Origin: Ruegeria sp. THAF57
GTDB taxonomy: Bacteria; Pseudomonadota; Alphaproteobacteria; Rhodobacterales; Rhodobacteraceae
Reading direction: 5' to 3'
NCBI RefSeq assembly: GCF_903914075.1
Contig: NZ_CAIWNQ010000002.1
Location: forward strand, 1-64,000
DNA: 64,000 bases
Below, piece by piece: positions 30,001 to 38,064 of this stretch. A program made the position numbers and the translations under genes. How positions within the stretch are numbered: the stretch's first letter is position 1; every line of letters starts with the position of its first letter. Below the pieces are notes generated by a model. That model searched no databases, was not told where the DNA came from, and saw nothing but the letters and a program-made list of their open reading frames with translations.

Positions 30001-32253
30001 GTCATCAACGGACAGTATTATCGTCGGTTCGGCTACCGGCGTGACATTCAGATCAAAGCTATCGACGGCGACCGTCGGATCGCCCTCGTCGGTGTCAACG
30101 GTGACAGTGATCGTAATCACGCCCGAGTAATGTGTCGGCAGACTGGTCACAGCCAGCGATTGCAACGTCGCCAGATCACCCGTCCATTGCGTCGTTCCTG
30201 CGGGGTTTAAAACAGTACCATCGCTTAGAGTGGTGTCACCGACTGGAAGGTTGGCAAAATCCAAGATGATAGACGTTATTGATTCCGATCCGTCGATATC
30301 GGTAACGTCGACATTCACGTTCAACGGAATGTCCTCGTCCAGATCCTCGATCACTGTGATGTCGTTTACGGATATCTCGACATCCTGCTCCGAATTTATG
30401 GTGATCGTAAACGTACCGGTTTCCACACCATCATCAGGCCCAGTATCCGTTTCACCCGCTAAAATTGCCTCGTTCGTGGTGAAGGTGGCACTACCTGTCA
30501 GCGGTGTTGTCGTCGAAAAGTCGTCGGGAAATCGGATGATAAGATCTTGATATTGCGCGAAAGTCAGGCTGTCCAATGTAAGAACTGTGCCTGCTGGTGC
30601 GGGTTGGAAGGTCACGCCGCCATCTGTCGAATAAGCAGTGTTTGCAGGCAGCCCGTTAATGACAACATCGACCCTTGCGATGGTTTCAGATCCATCAAGA
30701 TCGGTCGGCTGCCCTGTCACGGCATCGGCAGGACGCACATCCAGCGGGGCCGTAGTTGTGTTGTCTTCGTCCAAGACACCCGGCGGATCGTTTTCGTCTA
30801 TCGTGATTGTGCCAGAGCCGAACAGCTCCAAATCACCTTCTGCGCCGATATCTACGATCCGGGTGGCTGTCACCGTCCCATCAACCGGCGTATCTGTTGC
30901 GGCTGAAACGTCTTCGTCTGTCTGAATGTCCAGAGTCAGCGTCAGCGGCAATTCGTCAGCCGTTCTAAGATCCGTGCGGCTTTCGGTTGAAAAGTCGGTA
31001 GGTAGAGTCAGTTCCAGCCCGTCATATGCGGCTTGAATATCCGAAACCTGATCCGCCGTCATAGTGATGGTAAGAGTCGTTGAACCGTTGAGCGTTGGCC
31101 TTACCACAGCTTCCGCGCCAGCGGGCACGACCAGCCCAAGGCTTGCAACCGTCGATCCGGCTGGAAGCCCCTTGATGGTCAAAGTCAGCGACTCGTAGTC
31201 TTCAGAGCCATCAATGTCCGTAACTTTCGGAGCAAGCAATTCAGAGGGCTTGAACCTGGTCGGTGCGTCGGATTCATCAACGACGGTATCCGGCCCTGTA
31301 TCATCGATTATGGCGTCCCCTTCAGCAAAGACAGTGATTGGGAATTCCAGCTGCGACATACCTAAGAACGTCGTTTCGATCGCAATTGAAGCCTGCAAAG
31401 GGCCAGTGGGTGCATCATTTCGACTCTCAGTCGAAAAATCGGTCGGAAAGGTCAGGACCAAAGCGTTAAAATCCGCCTCGCTGCCCGAGAAGTTCAGCGT
31501 CGCAACACCACCAGCATCAACGATCTGTCCAATGTTGGTACGTGTCCCCAACGGCAGTTCTGTGATCTGCAAAGTGACCAGGCTGACAGCTTCACCAATA
31601 TCGGCTTGCTCAAGGTTGAACTCTATAAATGATGCAGGACGGAAACTGACAGGCGCGTCGGTTTCAAATGCGATTGGTTGCCCCGTCAGTTCAATATCGT
31701 TTTCACCGGGTTCGGGTACGCCATCATCGTCTTCGCCCCCCAGATCATCGCCAAAGAACCTTCTGTTTGTTTCATTGTCGGATGGATAGTCGGTTGGCGG
31801 CAGCAATGGGTTAAATTCCAAACCAGTAAGCGGGTCGCCCACATCCACCGGCTCTTGCTCGCCGGTTCCGGGCCGGGCAGCACCCAATCCCATCATCTGG
31901 GCCACAGTCAGCCGCGGAATATCGCCCAATTGATCCCATTCGCCCAATGCCTCAATGGCATTCGTCAGCGTTGTCGCTGCGATCGGAACGCCATCAAACT
32001 GAAGAATATAATTATTCTCAGCTCCAGATAGCAGCGCAACAACTTGCCCATCTGTCCCAATTAGGAACAAGTCTCCATCAACGATGGCATAACGGTCGGT
32101 GACAAATCCATCTGGCAAATTGACGGCGGCCAACCCTTCGGTATCGATTACCAGTCGAAAAAGATCGGGCGTTTCAACTAAAGCGGAAGCCAATTGCGCA
32201 GGTGTCACTGAATCAGCAAACCGCTGCCCTTGGTCTATCGTGTCTTTGGCCAT
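24022..32253 (-). CDS. Giant RTX/cadherin-like surface protein, likely T1SS substrate
   Basis: About 2,743 aa from ATG 32253 (an ATG at 32271 adds six residues). The N-terminal ~130 residues form a distinct domain without signal peptide. The bulk consists of degenerate Ig/cadherin-like repeats of roughly 100-200 residues, each marked by an acidic D-x-DGSE motif (at least nine copies, for example DIDGSEDYESL, DLDGSETIARV, DRDGSEALTQI, DQDGSEEVTLV). Near the C-terminus a short RTX block of Gly-Gly-x-Gly-x-Asp nonamers (GGSGNDVLIGGSGSDILNGG) should bind Ca2+, followed by about 80 residues containing the uncleaved C-terminal secretion signal. This is the layout of biofilm adhesins of the LapA/BapA type. 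The convergent adjacent T1SS operon is the likely exporter. Confidence 0.9.
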   Translation of the reverse strand: MAKDTIDQGQRFADSVTPAQLASALVETPDLFRLVIDTEGLAAVNLPDGFVTDRYAIVDGDLFLIGTDGQVVALLSGAENNYILQFDGVPIAATTLTNAIEALGEWDQLGDIPRLTVAQMMGLGAARPGTGEQEPVDVGDPLTGLEFNPLLPPTDYPSDNETNRRFFGDDLGGEDDDGVPEPGENDIELTGQPIAFETDAPVSFRPASFIEFNLEQADIGEAVSLVTLQITELPLGTRTNIGQIVDAGGVATLNFSGSEADFNALVLTFPTDFSTESRNDAPTGPLQASIAIETTFLGMSQLEFPITVFAEGDAIIDDTGPDTVVDESDAPTRFKPSELLAPKVTDIDGSEDYESLTLTIKGLPAGSTVASLGLVVPAGAEAVVRPTLNGSTTLTITMTADQVSDIQAAYDGLELTLPTDFSTESRTDLRTADELPLTLTLDIQTDEDVSAATDTPVDGTVTATRIVDIGAEGDLELFGSGTITIDENDPPGVLDEDNTTTAPLDVRPADAVTGQPTDLDGSETIARVDVVINGLPANTAYSTDGGVTFQPAPAGTVLTLDSLTFAQYQDLIIRFPDDFSTTTPLTGSATFTTNEAILAGETDTGPDDGVETGTFTITINSEQDVEISVNDITVIEDLDEDIPLNVNVDVTDIDGSESITSIILDFANLPVGDTTLSDGTVLNPAGTTQWTGDLATLQSLAVTSLPTHYSGVITITVTVDTDEGDPTVAVDSFDLNVTPVAEPTIILSVDDSVANVDERGPDNYLVDEDTSFLLLIEAETPDRDGSEALTQIVVENVPVGWVANTGGAVDPALFEQGAAQVDSASISGTTLTITLIADVTEFDGAIRMTPLPNDDRDVATIVGDDLVATVTSLDQAPPLPPDTQTASDSVDVDVDAIVDDLNVNAEDISKNENVNGRRAIEIDISGVALTDNDGSETISSLALTITVATASDIFDPSDTNQLELRVSDPALAGFVTITQTGSTADSVSYSFTPAGGATQAEYTSALESLETVVPQHFSGVLTLNGELSWNETTTGDVEDDLTDNFNTGTFDLTQTVNPRAEADLTASVFVLTAAEVADGSPTSVSASVEDGSVSGADILTLLESTDDGSGPGQVSLFVGLDAETPDTDGSEELRTLVMSNIPTDWIADFLTNTTVDPAVFFSADGTSPLDAAEQAKIGTVTYDPATGELKITFTPDVTSFEGSIRLTPSLYEDYDVDRDNGDPFSSVGDFFGDDLKITLTTQDDNTDTMDEQVSDATFDVDVDPVNNIAVILELPEGNEGEIDAAGGVWQIPFEPIIQDQDGSEQVTAVVLRNVPANVTIFVPDPDNPGGPKILALLTEVDTPPGFNTWSLENGGWTGAEVRGVPLHFAGPASATVEVVTTESDGGGTRVTQLSDQLYVDPVIDGGDPSESYTTAEDTAVFFPIDGNLIDNPTNSPESPEAILDIVIVSNIVPDSGGRVPRFFDGPPGEPGSMELIPIFTGGSGQLELEVGVASNLWVIPGQDSNEDFVFDVSLIYFERLDPLQVLEANGTATLTVTGVADDPIITTQDETAYSGTIANEFNPGGTTDTRPNSELIYGYAGFSNAPFFLDSRLLDSVIQNGVTSDQQDETFIADVTPLTGVMTEILVPEGDPAADFDGSETIYYLITGVDPVTSFANATPVDTTGESYLVTESQLANLQFVPTPVAEATYYNLTFTAIVVEDDEDLSSLAGLPIEEIVQQIDNLPGGAAVSEEISIVVVPEPGIDPDPCETEQELPLPILELVGSGDEDTEIAFKIKITPDPPYYDSIDDLVNLPNNVTGSFGLAIDLPEGAMLSSDPPGAVIFDPVTGQYAIDLSVLGVDPSDPTQTAGSLLFTPPEHESSPDPFLPEETFGPDDPYDGLNELDYSMILINATCNTTTDGTSSFAITINPVVDGPDIVVLAENSVLEDTPFTPNIEIRGIDPGEKPFGDIIIEIDSTNGGALLDGDGNAIPGTSLPGGKTRYAVTVDQLPSLQITANEHYSGPLEYSVTAASEDLDGSRLANTITQTLEIIPVADEPFFNFDQTPIDPDTGQPFVDLSGATPVITIIEDVPFTLGSVLDADSPDQDGSEEVTLVLSGVPDYLLVTGPSSGFINNGDGTFTISDDAFEQVQFVLRDEHARTPDGLDSSIPDEIPLTLTVNTLEIANSDSNSGSVDFIVRVRPDADLPTVTATVTPDTGVEDDATVYVLDISGTTPDPHETLEFQITVPPGGKILLDGVEQPVVGGVVTIPGFPVGTSPSGATNFIPISEVTFDPLLDFAGDVTLEVVAVTTDTALDGSFSDSESSAPVDLELTITPSLDLDLTVDPDPDSSAQTGTSIAVELGIDAIVTDTLGIETLDEVVVSFNDPLPAGATVSDGVLSPDRQTLTLTRGALTSAEFTALVAAVTVLLPGDFAGAVEGSVVATTNHGTSSPVAFSFDVNDVPGVSGPVDITSTDPVFFITNAELLANASDMDALSIANVTSDDPANVTVDVQAGGVQITVPNAYVGTPILTYDVVDSATPPASTPATANLDIDTLQMEVTGTTITNPAGAPRDLLDDVTGAVGGNDIAKGTSGNDGVVLSGTSPYAEIEGFSLLGGDDFIDLSASGDGYSVDLGADDDWAIGGSGNDVLIGGSGSDILNGGEGSDSLEGGAGSDIFVMTDLTMSDVITDYDGPAGGDQIDLTALVNVDPTNLGSEVTYDNSNGELDVRGSLVATVNTAGGGFSAEVEVIFNDADGAQQTAVI

Positions 32254-32271
32254 AACTCTGTCCCAAATCAA

Positions 32272-32649
32272 AACAACACACTACTTAATGCGAATACGTT
32301 AGCACTTTGGCAGGGTTTGCCCAAGGGATGTGTCGCAAACTTTTGCGGCCTGTCCAACAAGGATCACTCATTCAAAAAGAGAGACTAAGGGTCTGGTTTT
32401 CAAGGTCTTCATCGTCAGGTTGAGAAAGAGCGCCAGGCGCCGAGCCCTCAAATTGTTCAGGCGCCCAACGTGCTTCTGCCGGCGCTTGGTTGCCGCGCGA
32501 AGAGTGCGGCCTGGCGTTGTTGTAGCCGTATCGCCAGCACGATCCGAAATACCCCTAAGGTATCGATCCTTAAACCTCCTGAGAGATACAGTTGCCGGAA
32601 ACTAAACGGATTTTAGAGCCGTTTCGTCTTGTAGTGCTCTTACGTGAGA
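32272..32649. other. 378-bp intergenic region holding the IS remnant
   Basis: Apart from the transposase remnant at 32372-32536, no gene is visible. The stretch next to 32272 should contain the promoter of the giant adhesin gene, which reads leftward. The part near 32560-32649 is just downstream of the GPH transporter gene. No convincing terminator hairpin was found. Confidence 0.5.
32372..32536 (-). pseudogene. IS3-family transposase C-terminal remnant
   Basis: Read on the minus strand, codons 32536-32372 give WRYGYNNARPHSSRGNQAPA, the classic YNxxRPHSSLGxxxPAE tail of IS3-family DDE transposases, followed by FEGSAPGAL and a stop. No start, upstream integrase core or terminal inverted repeats are seen, so this is the scar of a lost insertion sequence between the adhesin gene and the polysaccharide cluster. 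Confidence 0.8.
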
Positions 32650-33966
32650 TTACTTCCGCCCGTACAAGGTATCCTTGATATATGGTCTGAGAAACAGCAG
32701 TGGTGGGATCGAAAGAAACGCACCAAAAGCGGGCATAAGCGAAACCAACCAAAATATCCCGGCAACAGCGTCCGCATTCTGGGCTTGGTTGGCGACGTAT
32801 CCTGTTGCCGCCAGTATCATGCCAGCAGCCCACGCCGCGAGCCCGGTGCTGGCTTTGTTCGAGAAGGTGAACGCAGCAAAAGCAATTCCTTCGGAACGGA
32901 TGCCGGTTTGAGTGACCACATAATCAACCGTGTCGCCGATAAGCACAGGTATCAGTACGGCAATTGGTGCAACAAGAAACCCTCCGACAAATGTCAGCAA
33001 CAACACGATCGGCAAACTGTCAAATCCGATCCAGAAATAGGCCAAACCCACAAATCCTCGGATTACGGTAGAGATCAAAATTGTCTCGACTTTTCCAATC
33101 CGCGCTGCACAGAAAACCGTGGGCCAAATACCTAAGACGGTCCCCAGCAACATCGTCCCCATAATGGGTGCCAGCAAACCGGCGTCGCCCAGCGTATACT
33201 CAGCATAATATGGGCTGGCGATGGTTGGCACAAAAGACAGGCAGCCCAGAACCGAACTGAGGATCAACAACTGTAGGGGCCGATTCTGACGTAAAAGACC
33301 AAGTTGGTCACCTAACGAGTATTTCTTTGTGGTTGGTACCACCTTTTCTCGCACGCCAATTCCGGCCAACAACAGCAACGGAACGGCGATGCAGGCAAAT
33401 ACGAAAACCGCAAACAGATACCCGGCGGACTTGTCGTCGGGCGCGTAGGCTTGCGCGACGACCGGCACCAAGACGCCCGCCGCGGCAAGCGCCAACATGG
33501 CGACAACACGTCCAACCGCAACAACACGAGCGCGTTCCTTATCGTTGCGTGTCATCGTTGCAGTCAGTGACCATATCGGAATGTCGGTCATCGTGTAGAA
33601 AACCGTCCAGGCAATATAGACCGCATAGGCGTAGACAAGATTCCCTTCAGACCCCAACTGCGGGTTCATGAACATGGCAACCGTCAGAACACCAAGTGGC
33701 AGAGGAGCGCCAAGCAACCAGGGGCGGAACTTTCCCAACCGGGTTCGCGTCCGTTCAGCCACATACCCCATTATCGGGTCGTTCACTGCATCAAAGATAC
33801 GTGCCACCAATAGCAGCGTAGCAACGGCCGCCGGCATCAGTCCCAGGATGTCCGTGAAGGCCATCAACAGGAAATTGAGCTGGATCACAAAGAGGATGTT
33901 CTGACCACCTAAGGCCAAGGCAAAGGAGCTCAAAACCGGTGCGGAAACTCGATCGGTCTGCGTCAT
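32650..33966 (-). CDS. GPH-family sugar:cation symporter (MFS)
   Basis: A 438-aa integral membrane transporter of the glycoside-pentoside-hexuronide:cation symporter family (MelB/XynP type), with twelve predicted membrane segments. The family signature DAVNDPIMGYVAERTRTRLGKFRPW begins near residue 58; its core here is NDPIMGYVAERTRTRLGKF. The second-half motif IGDTVDYVVTQTGIRSEG is also typical. It would import a sugar or oligosaccharide with Na+ or H+. Last gene of a three-gene cluster with sulfatase and GH3, indicating uptake of the released (de-sulfated) saccharide. Confidence 0.9.
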   Translation of the reverse strand: MTQTDRVSAPVLSSFALALGGQNILFVIQLNFLLMAFTDILGLMPAAVATLLLVARIFDAVNDPIMGYVAERTRTRLGKFRPWLLGAPLPLGVLTVAMFMNPQLGSEGNLVYAYAVYIAWTVFYTMTDIPIWSLTATMTRNDKERARVVAVGRVVAMLALAAAGVLVPVVAQAYAPDDKSAGYLFAVFVFACIAVPLLLLAGIGVREKVVPTTKKYSLGDQLGLLRQNRPLQLLILSSVLGCLSFVPTIASPYYAEYTLGDAGLLAPIMGTMLLGTVLGIWPTVFCAARIGKVETILISTVIRGFVGLAYFWIGFDSLPIVLLLTFVGGFLVAPIAVLIPVLIGDTVDYVVTQTGIRSEGIAFAAFTFSNKASTGLAAWAAGMILAATGYVANQAQNADAVAGIFWLVSLMPAFGAFLSIPPLLFLRPYIKDTLYGRK

Positions 33967-34005
33967 GTATTTTGCTTTTTCTTATCTGAGATTTGAACTT
34001 GGGCT

Positions 34006-35502
34006 TTATTTCCAGCCGCGTGGGTTTTGGACCACTTCATCCGCTTTGGACGTCAACACCGTGATCAGCTCATCCAGCACCTCAACATGTTTGGCGGAAA
34101 GATCGTGAGCCTCATTATCCAGATCCAATCGACTCAAGTGTGGACGTCTGCGCCCCCGATCTTTGGGGTTGATGCTAAGCTTGAAGGTATCATTGCGAAT
34201 TGCGACCGGTTCTGTCCCAATGGTCGGGAAATAATAAAGAACATCATGTGGCGACTCTGTACCATTCAGAAAAACGCCCGAAATATCGGTCCCATCAATG
34301 TTTCGATCTTGCGGTTGTGGGATATTCAGAAGCGACAGCAGCGTCGGGAACAGATCAGTGTTCATTGCCATTGCGCTGCTGACCGTTCCGGCCTCGACCC
34401 TGCCGGGCCATCTCAGTATCATTGGCACTCGCTGACCGCCTTCCAAGGTCTGTTGCTTGCGCCCGCGCAGGTGGCCTGAGCTGCCATTGTAATCGGCGCC
34501 GTTGTCGCTGGTAACAATAACGATTGTGTTTTCGGAAATACCGGCACGGTCAATCGCATCCAGGATCGAACCTGTACTGCGATCAAGATCTTCAACCGCA
34601 TCGCCATAAACGCCAGCTTCGGAAGTTCCGGCAAACTCCGGGTCCGCATAAAGCGGGACGTGCGGCAAGCTGTGCGCGAGATACAAGAAAAACGGCTTAT
34701 CTTCTGCATTTTGAATGAAGGATACGGCTTCTTCAGTGTACTTCCGTGTTAACTGGCGCTGATCAATCCCGTTTCCGGGCAATGGGTTTTGCTCATCCGT
34801 TTCAGCGGCAAACCAACCGCCCTTTCGCTGATCTTGAATCAAGACTTGATCGTTTTTGAACAGGTCAAATGGGTACATGTCATTGCTGTGCAAGACACCG
34901 TACCAGTCGTCGAAACCGAAGTCGTTTGGGCGATAGCCCTCTTTGTTGCCCAAGTGCCATTTTCCGACCATCTGAGTGACGTAGCCAGTCTCTTTTAGAA
35001 CTTCGGCCAAAGTGATCTCTTCTTTCGGGAGTTCATTGGCCAGCCCCATAATGCGACGCATGGCGCCAATCGGATGACTGCTGGGGAAAAAAACATGTTT
35101 GTCCGTCCGCGTGCGCGGCGGCATTCGCCCCGTCAGCAAAGCAGCGCGCGAAGGTGAGCACACCGGCGAGGCCGAGTAGAAATCGGTCATTCGCAACCCT
35201 TCTTCGGCCAGCGCATCCATTCGTGGCGTGTTAATCAGGGCATTGCCGTAAGAGGACAAGTCACCCCAGCCCAGATCATCAAACATGATCAAGACGATAT
35301 TTGGCTGATCCTTTGAAACCGGTTCCAGCGCCGACAGATAGTCCAGTTTTGCCTGCATGTGGCGGGCATCGACGGTTGGGCCCTTCCATTCGACCCAAGC
35401 ATAGCGCAGCGGCACCAGTAACATGAGCGCTACCAAGGCCAGGACAATGGGTCCTCCGATGATCAACGCAGCCCATTTGAAAGAAGACTTGAATAAACTC
35501 AT
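34006..35502 (-). CDS. Membrane-anchored sulfatase (type I, formylglycine-dependent)
   Basis: A 498-aa arylsulfatase-family hydrolase. An N-terminal hydrophobic anchor (residues 9-35) places the catalytic domain in the periplasm. The metal-binding start NIVLIMFDDLGWGD (Asp-Asp near residues 75-76) and the modification motif CSPSR (Cys115) are intact; Cys115 would be oxidised to formylglycine by a sulfatase-maturing enzyme not encoded here. Further conserved residues appear in GKWHLG and TSDNGADYNG. Family role: hydrolysis of sulfate esters, here by context on a sulfated polysaccharide fragment. It lies 4 bp downstream of the GH3 gene and 39 bp upstream of the transporter. Confidence 0.93.
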   Translation of the reverse strand: MSLFKSSFKWAALIIGGPIVLALVALMLLVPLRYAWVEWKGPTVDARHMQAKLDYLSALEPVSKDQPNIVLIMFDDLGWGDLSSYGNALINTPRMDALAEEGLRMTDFYSASPVCSPSRAALLTGRMPPRTRTDKHVFFPSSHPIGAMRRIMGLANELPKEEITLAEVLKETGYVTQMVGKWHLGNKEGYRPNDFGFDDWYGVLHSNDMYPFDLFKNDQVLIQDQRKGGWFAAETDEQNPLPGNGIDQRQLTRKYTEEAVSFIQNAEDKPFFLYLAHSLPHVPLYADPEFAGTSEAGVYGDAVEDLDRSTGSILDAIDRAGISENTIVIVTSDNGADYNGSSGHLRGRKQQTLEGGQRVPMILRWPGRVEAGTVSSAMAMNTDLFPTLLSLLNIPQPQDRNIDGTDISGVFLNGTESPHDVLYYFPTIGTEPVAIRNDTFKLSINPKDRGRRRPHLSRLDLDNEAHDLSAKHVEVLDELITVLTSKADEVVQNPRGWK

Positions 35503-35506
35503 GACA

Positions 35507-37915
35507 CTACCCCTTGAAACCGCGCTTGAATGCTGCGCCGTAGCGCCCGTTCAGCATAAGAAGGACCATGTCCAACATTTTGGGACTGAAAGCGCCGTTG
35601 CTCATGGTGACAAGGTTGCGCATCGGTAGGCTGGACAGCAAAGCGTCACGCAACCGGATGGCTTCTTCATCCGTATGGCCGCCCAGCATTTTGTTTGCGT
35701 CCTTTACAACCTTTCGGAACAAAAGACGTCCCAACCGAGTTTCCTGAAGCTCGTGCAATGTAGATAAAGGCGTGAACGGGCGCGTTTTATCCTGAGGGAT
35801 CAATACCCCGCCCTGCCCCGTGAACTGCGCGTCGCTCATGCTGATTGCAGGGCGTTCGGGGGTTGGTCGGCGTGCAGGATTCCCGGTTTTAAGTGTAACT
35901 TTGCCTGACAGACGGATATCCGTAACCGAAGCGCCGACGAGAATGTCGAAGTCACCGTCTTCCGTAACCCAGTCTGCACGAGCTACATCGTAAAACGAAA
36001 AAGCGCGCGAAGGCAGGTCCATGCGCACGGTTTTGCTTTCACCGGGTTCAAGCATCACCTTGTGGAAACCCTTAAGTTCGCGTTTGGGGCGCGGCTGGCT
36101 ACAGACTTGATCACGAACGTAAAACTGTACGATCTCAGCCCCGGCGCGATTTCCAGTATTTGTCACGGTTAACTCGGCCACGACTTTGGCTTCCCCTGCA
36201 GCCCCGCCAATGTGCAGTTTCAAGTCGCTGTATTGGAAGCGGGTGTAACTTAACCCATGGCCAAAGGGGAACTGCACCGGAACGTCATAGGTGACAAAAT
36301 AGCGGTAACCGATATTGAGCCCTTCGCGATAAATGACCCGACGCGGTTCGCCGGGGAAATGGGCATCCGAGGCACAATCCTCCATGGCCATCGGGTAAGT
36401 CTCGGCAAGCTTGCCTGAAGGGGACACATCGCCAAAAAGTATTCTGGGCAAGGCATTTGCACCTGCCTGACCGGCCAATTGCAGGGTCATGACGGCCTGA
36501 ACCTCGTTGATCCAAGGCATTTCAATCGCGGACCCGTTGGACAATATGACAACCGTGTTCGGGTTGACCTTTGTCACGGCCTCGACAAGCCGGTTGACCT
36601 GCGCAGGCAACGCAAGTGTGTCGCGATCGACACCTTCGGCCTCAAACCTAGCGGTCAAACCAGCGAGCAGTACAACCTTGTCGGCGTTTTGGGCTGCTTC
36701 GACAGCCGCCGCAATTAAGGTCGGGTCATCTTCGGCGGTATCTGCATCAAAACCACGCGCAAAACTGACTTCGGCATTAGGCTCCAGATAAGTACGTAGC
36801 GCATCCAGTGGGGTATCTAGCTTCCATGGATTGACCTGCGAACTGCCAGCCCCCTGAAACCGAGGGGTTTCGGCAAAGCCTCCTATCACCGCAATTTTCC
36901 CAATGGCTTTCAAAGGAAGAAGCCCACCGTCGTTCTTCAGGAGAACGGCACTTTCTTCTGCTGCGCGCCTAGCCAGATCGTGATGCGCCTGCATATCCAC
37001 GTGGGCCGTGCCATCTTTCCGATCAGTCGCGGCCAGCATGAGCTTGAGAATACGCAACACCGTTTTATCCAGATCAGCTTCAGACAATTGGCCAGAGCGG
37101 ACCGCCCACGCTATGCGCGCGTCATTGACCCCCTTGTTGCCGGGCATCTCAAGATCCATCCCAGCCTTGACGCCCTCGACCCGGTCATTTTGACCACCCC
37201 AATCGGTCATGACGAGACCTTCAAAACCCCAATCCTGGCGCAGAACCTTGTTCAGAAGGTAATCGCTGTCGCTGCAAAACGTGCCGTTCAAACGGTTATA
37301 GGCGCACATGACAGACCAAGGTTGCGCCTCTTTGACCACTGTCTCAAAAGCCGGGCAGTAAATTTCGCGCAAGGTTCGTTCGTCAACAAGCGTGTCGATG
37401 ACCATCCGCTGTGTTTCTTGATTGTTTGCCGCAAAATGTTTGACACAGGCACCTACGCCCTCAGATTGCAGCCCTTCTACCAATGCCGCAGCCAGTTTGC
37501 CGGACACATACGGATCTTCCGAGAAGTATTCAAAGTTGCGCCCGCAGGTGGGATGTCGCTTGATGTTGATACCCGGACCAAGAAGAACACTGACACCCTC
37601 GTGTCGACATTCAGCACCAAGTGCCCGACCGATTTCGCTCATCAAGTCTGTGTTCCACGTCGCCGCCAAAGCCGACGCTGTCGGAAAACAAGTTGCGGGA
37701 ACGGAATGGTTAAAACCCATATGATCCGCTGCACCTTTTTGCTTGCGCAATCCATGCGGCCCGTCCGTCACCATCAAAGGGCCAATGCCGTGGCGATCCA
37801 ACGATTTCAGGCTCCAAAAATCCTCACCCGAACACAGTGCCGCCTTCTCTTCGACAGACAAGGAATGCAAAATGTCCGATGCTTTGTTTTCATAGTTTTT
37901 TGGACCAATTCCCAC
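35507..37915 (-). CDS. Glycoside hydrolase family 3 (beta-glucosidase-like)
   Basis: An 802-aa GH3 enzyme with the N-terminal TIM-like domain, the alpha/beta sandwich and a C-terminal fibronectin-III-like domain (PKRELKGFHKVMLEPGESKT). The nucleophile is the Asp of VMTDWGGQNDRVEGVKAG. Substrate-pocket motifs GPGINIKRHPTCGRNFEYFS and VKHFAANNQE are intact. No signal peptide is visible, so it probably acts in the cytoplasm or is exported otherwise. Start is GTG 37915 with a GGAGGG ribosome site. Specificity (glucoside, xyloside, galactoside) cannot be read. It heads an operon with the sulfatase and GPH symporter, opposite an AraC regulator. Confidence 0.93.
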   Translation of the reverse strand: MGIGPKNYENKASDILHSLSVEEKAALCSGEDFWSLKSLDRHGIGPLMVTDGPHGLRKQKGAADHMGFNHSVPATCFPTASALAATWNTDLMSEIGRALGAECRHEGVSVLLGPGINIKRHPTCGRNFEYFSEDPYVSGKLAAALVEGLQSEGVGACVKHFAANNQETQRMVIDTLVDERTLREIYCPAFETVVKEAQPWSVMCAYNRLNGTFCSDSDYLLNKVLRQDWGFEGLVMTDWGGQNDRVEGVKAGMDLEMPGNKGVNDARIAWAVRSGQLSEADLDKTVLRILKLMLAATDRKDGTAHVDMQAHHDLARRAAEESAVLLKNDGGLLPLKAIGKIAVIGGFAETPRFQGAGSSQVNPWKLDTPLDALRTYLEPNAEVSFARGFDADTAEDDPTLIAAAVEAAQNADKVVLLAGLTARFEAEGVDRDTLALPAQVNRLVEAVTKVNPNTVVILSNGSAIEMPWINEVQAVMTLQLAGQAGANALPRILFGDVSPSGKLAETYPMAMEDCASDAHFPGEPRRVIYREGLNIGYRYFVTYDVPVQFPFGHGLSYTRFQYSDLKLHIGGAAGEAKVVAELTVTNTGNRAGAEIVQFYVRDQVCSQPRPKRELKGFHKVMLEPGESKTVRMDLPSRAFSFYDVARADWVTEDGDFDILVGASVTDIRLSGKVTLKTGNPARRPTPERPAISMSDAQFTGQGGVLIPQDKTRPFTPLSTLHELQETRLGRLLFRKVVKDANKMLGGHTDEEAIRLRDALLSSLPMRNLVTMSNGAFSPKMLDMVLLMLNGRYGAAFKRGFKG

Positions 37916-38064
37916 CCGGTTCCCTCCCCCTTTAGGCCACGCGCCGAGCGCATATCGGCGTTACAGCGAAATCGGAGGGCAATAATCTGCCAATCCGCCC
38001 AGAATGTTGATGGCACTATGGGCCAGTTTTTTGACATTTGAGACCACTTTGCTATCAAGCGCCC

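Noticed and set aside
36980-38041. Plus-strand 353-codon frame opposite the GH3 gene
   Set aside because: Antisense to conserved GH3 motifs; no recognisable domain.
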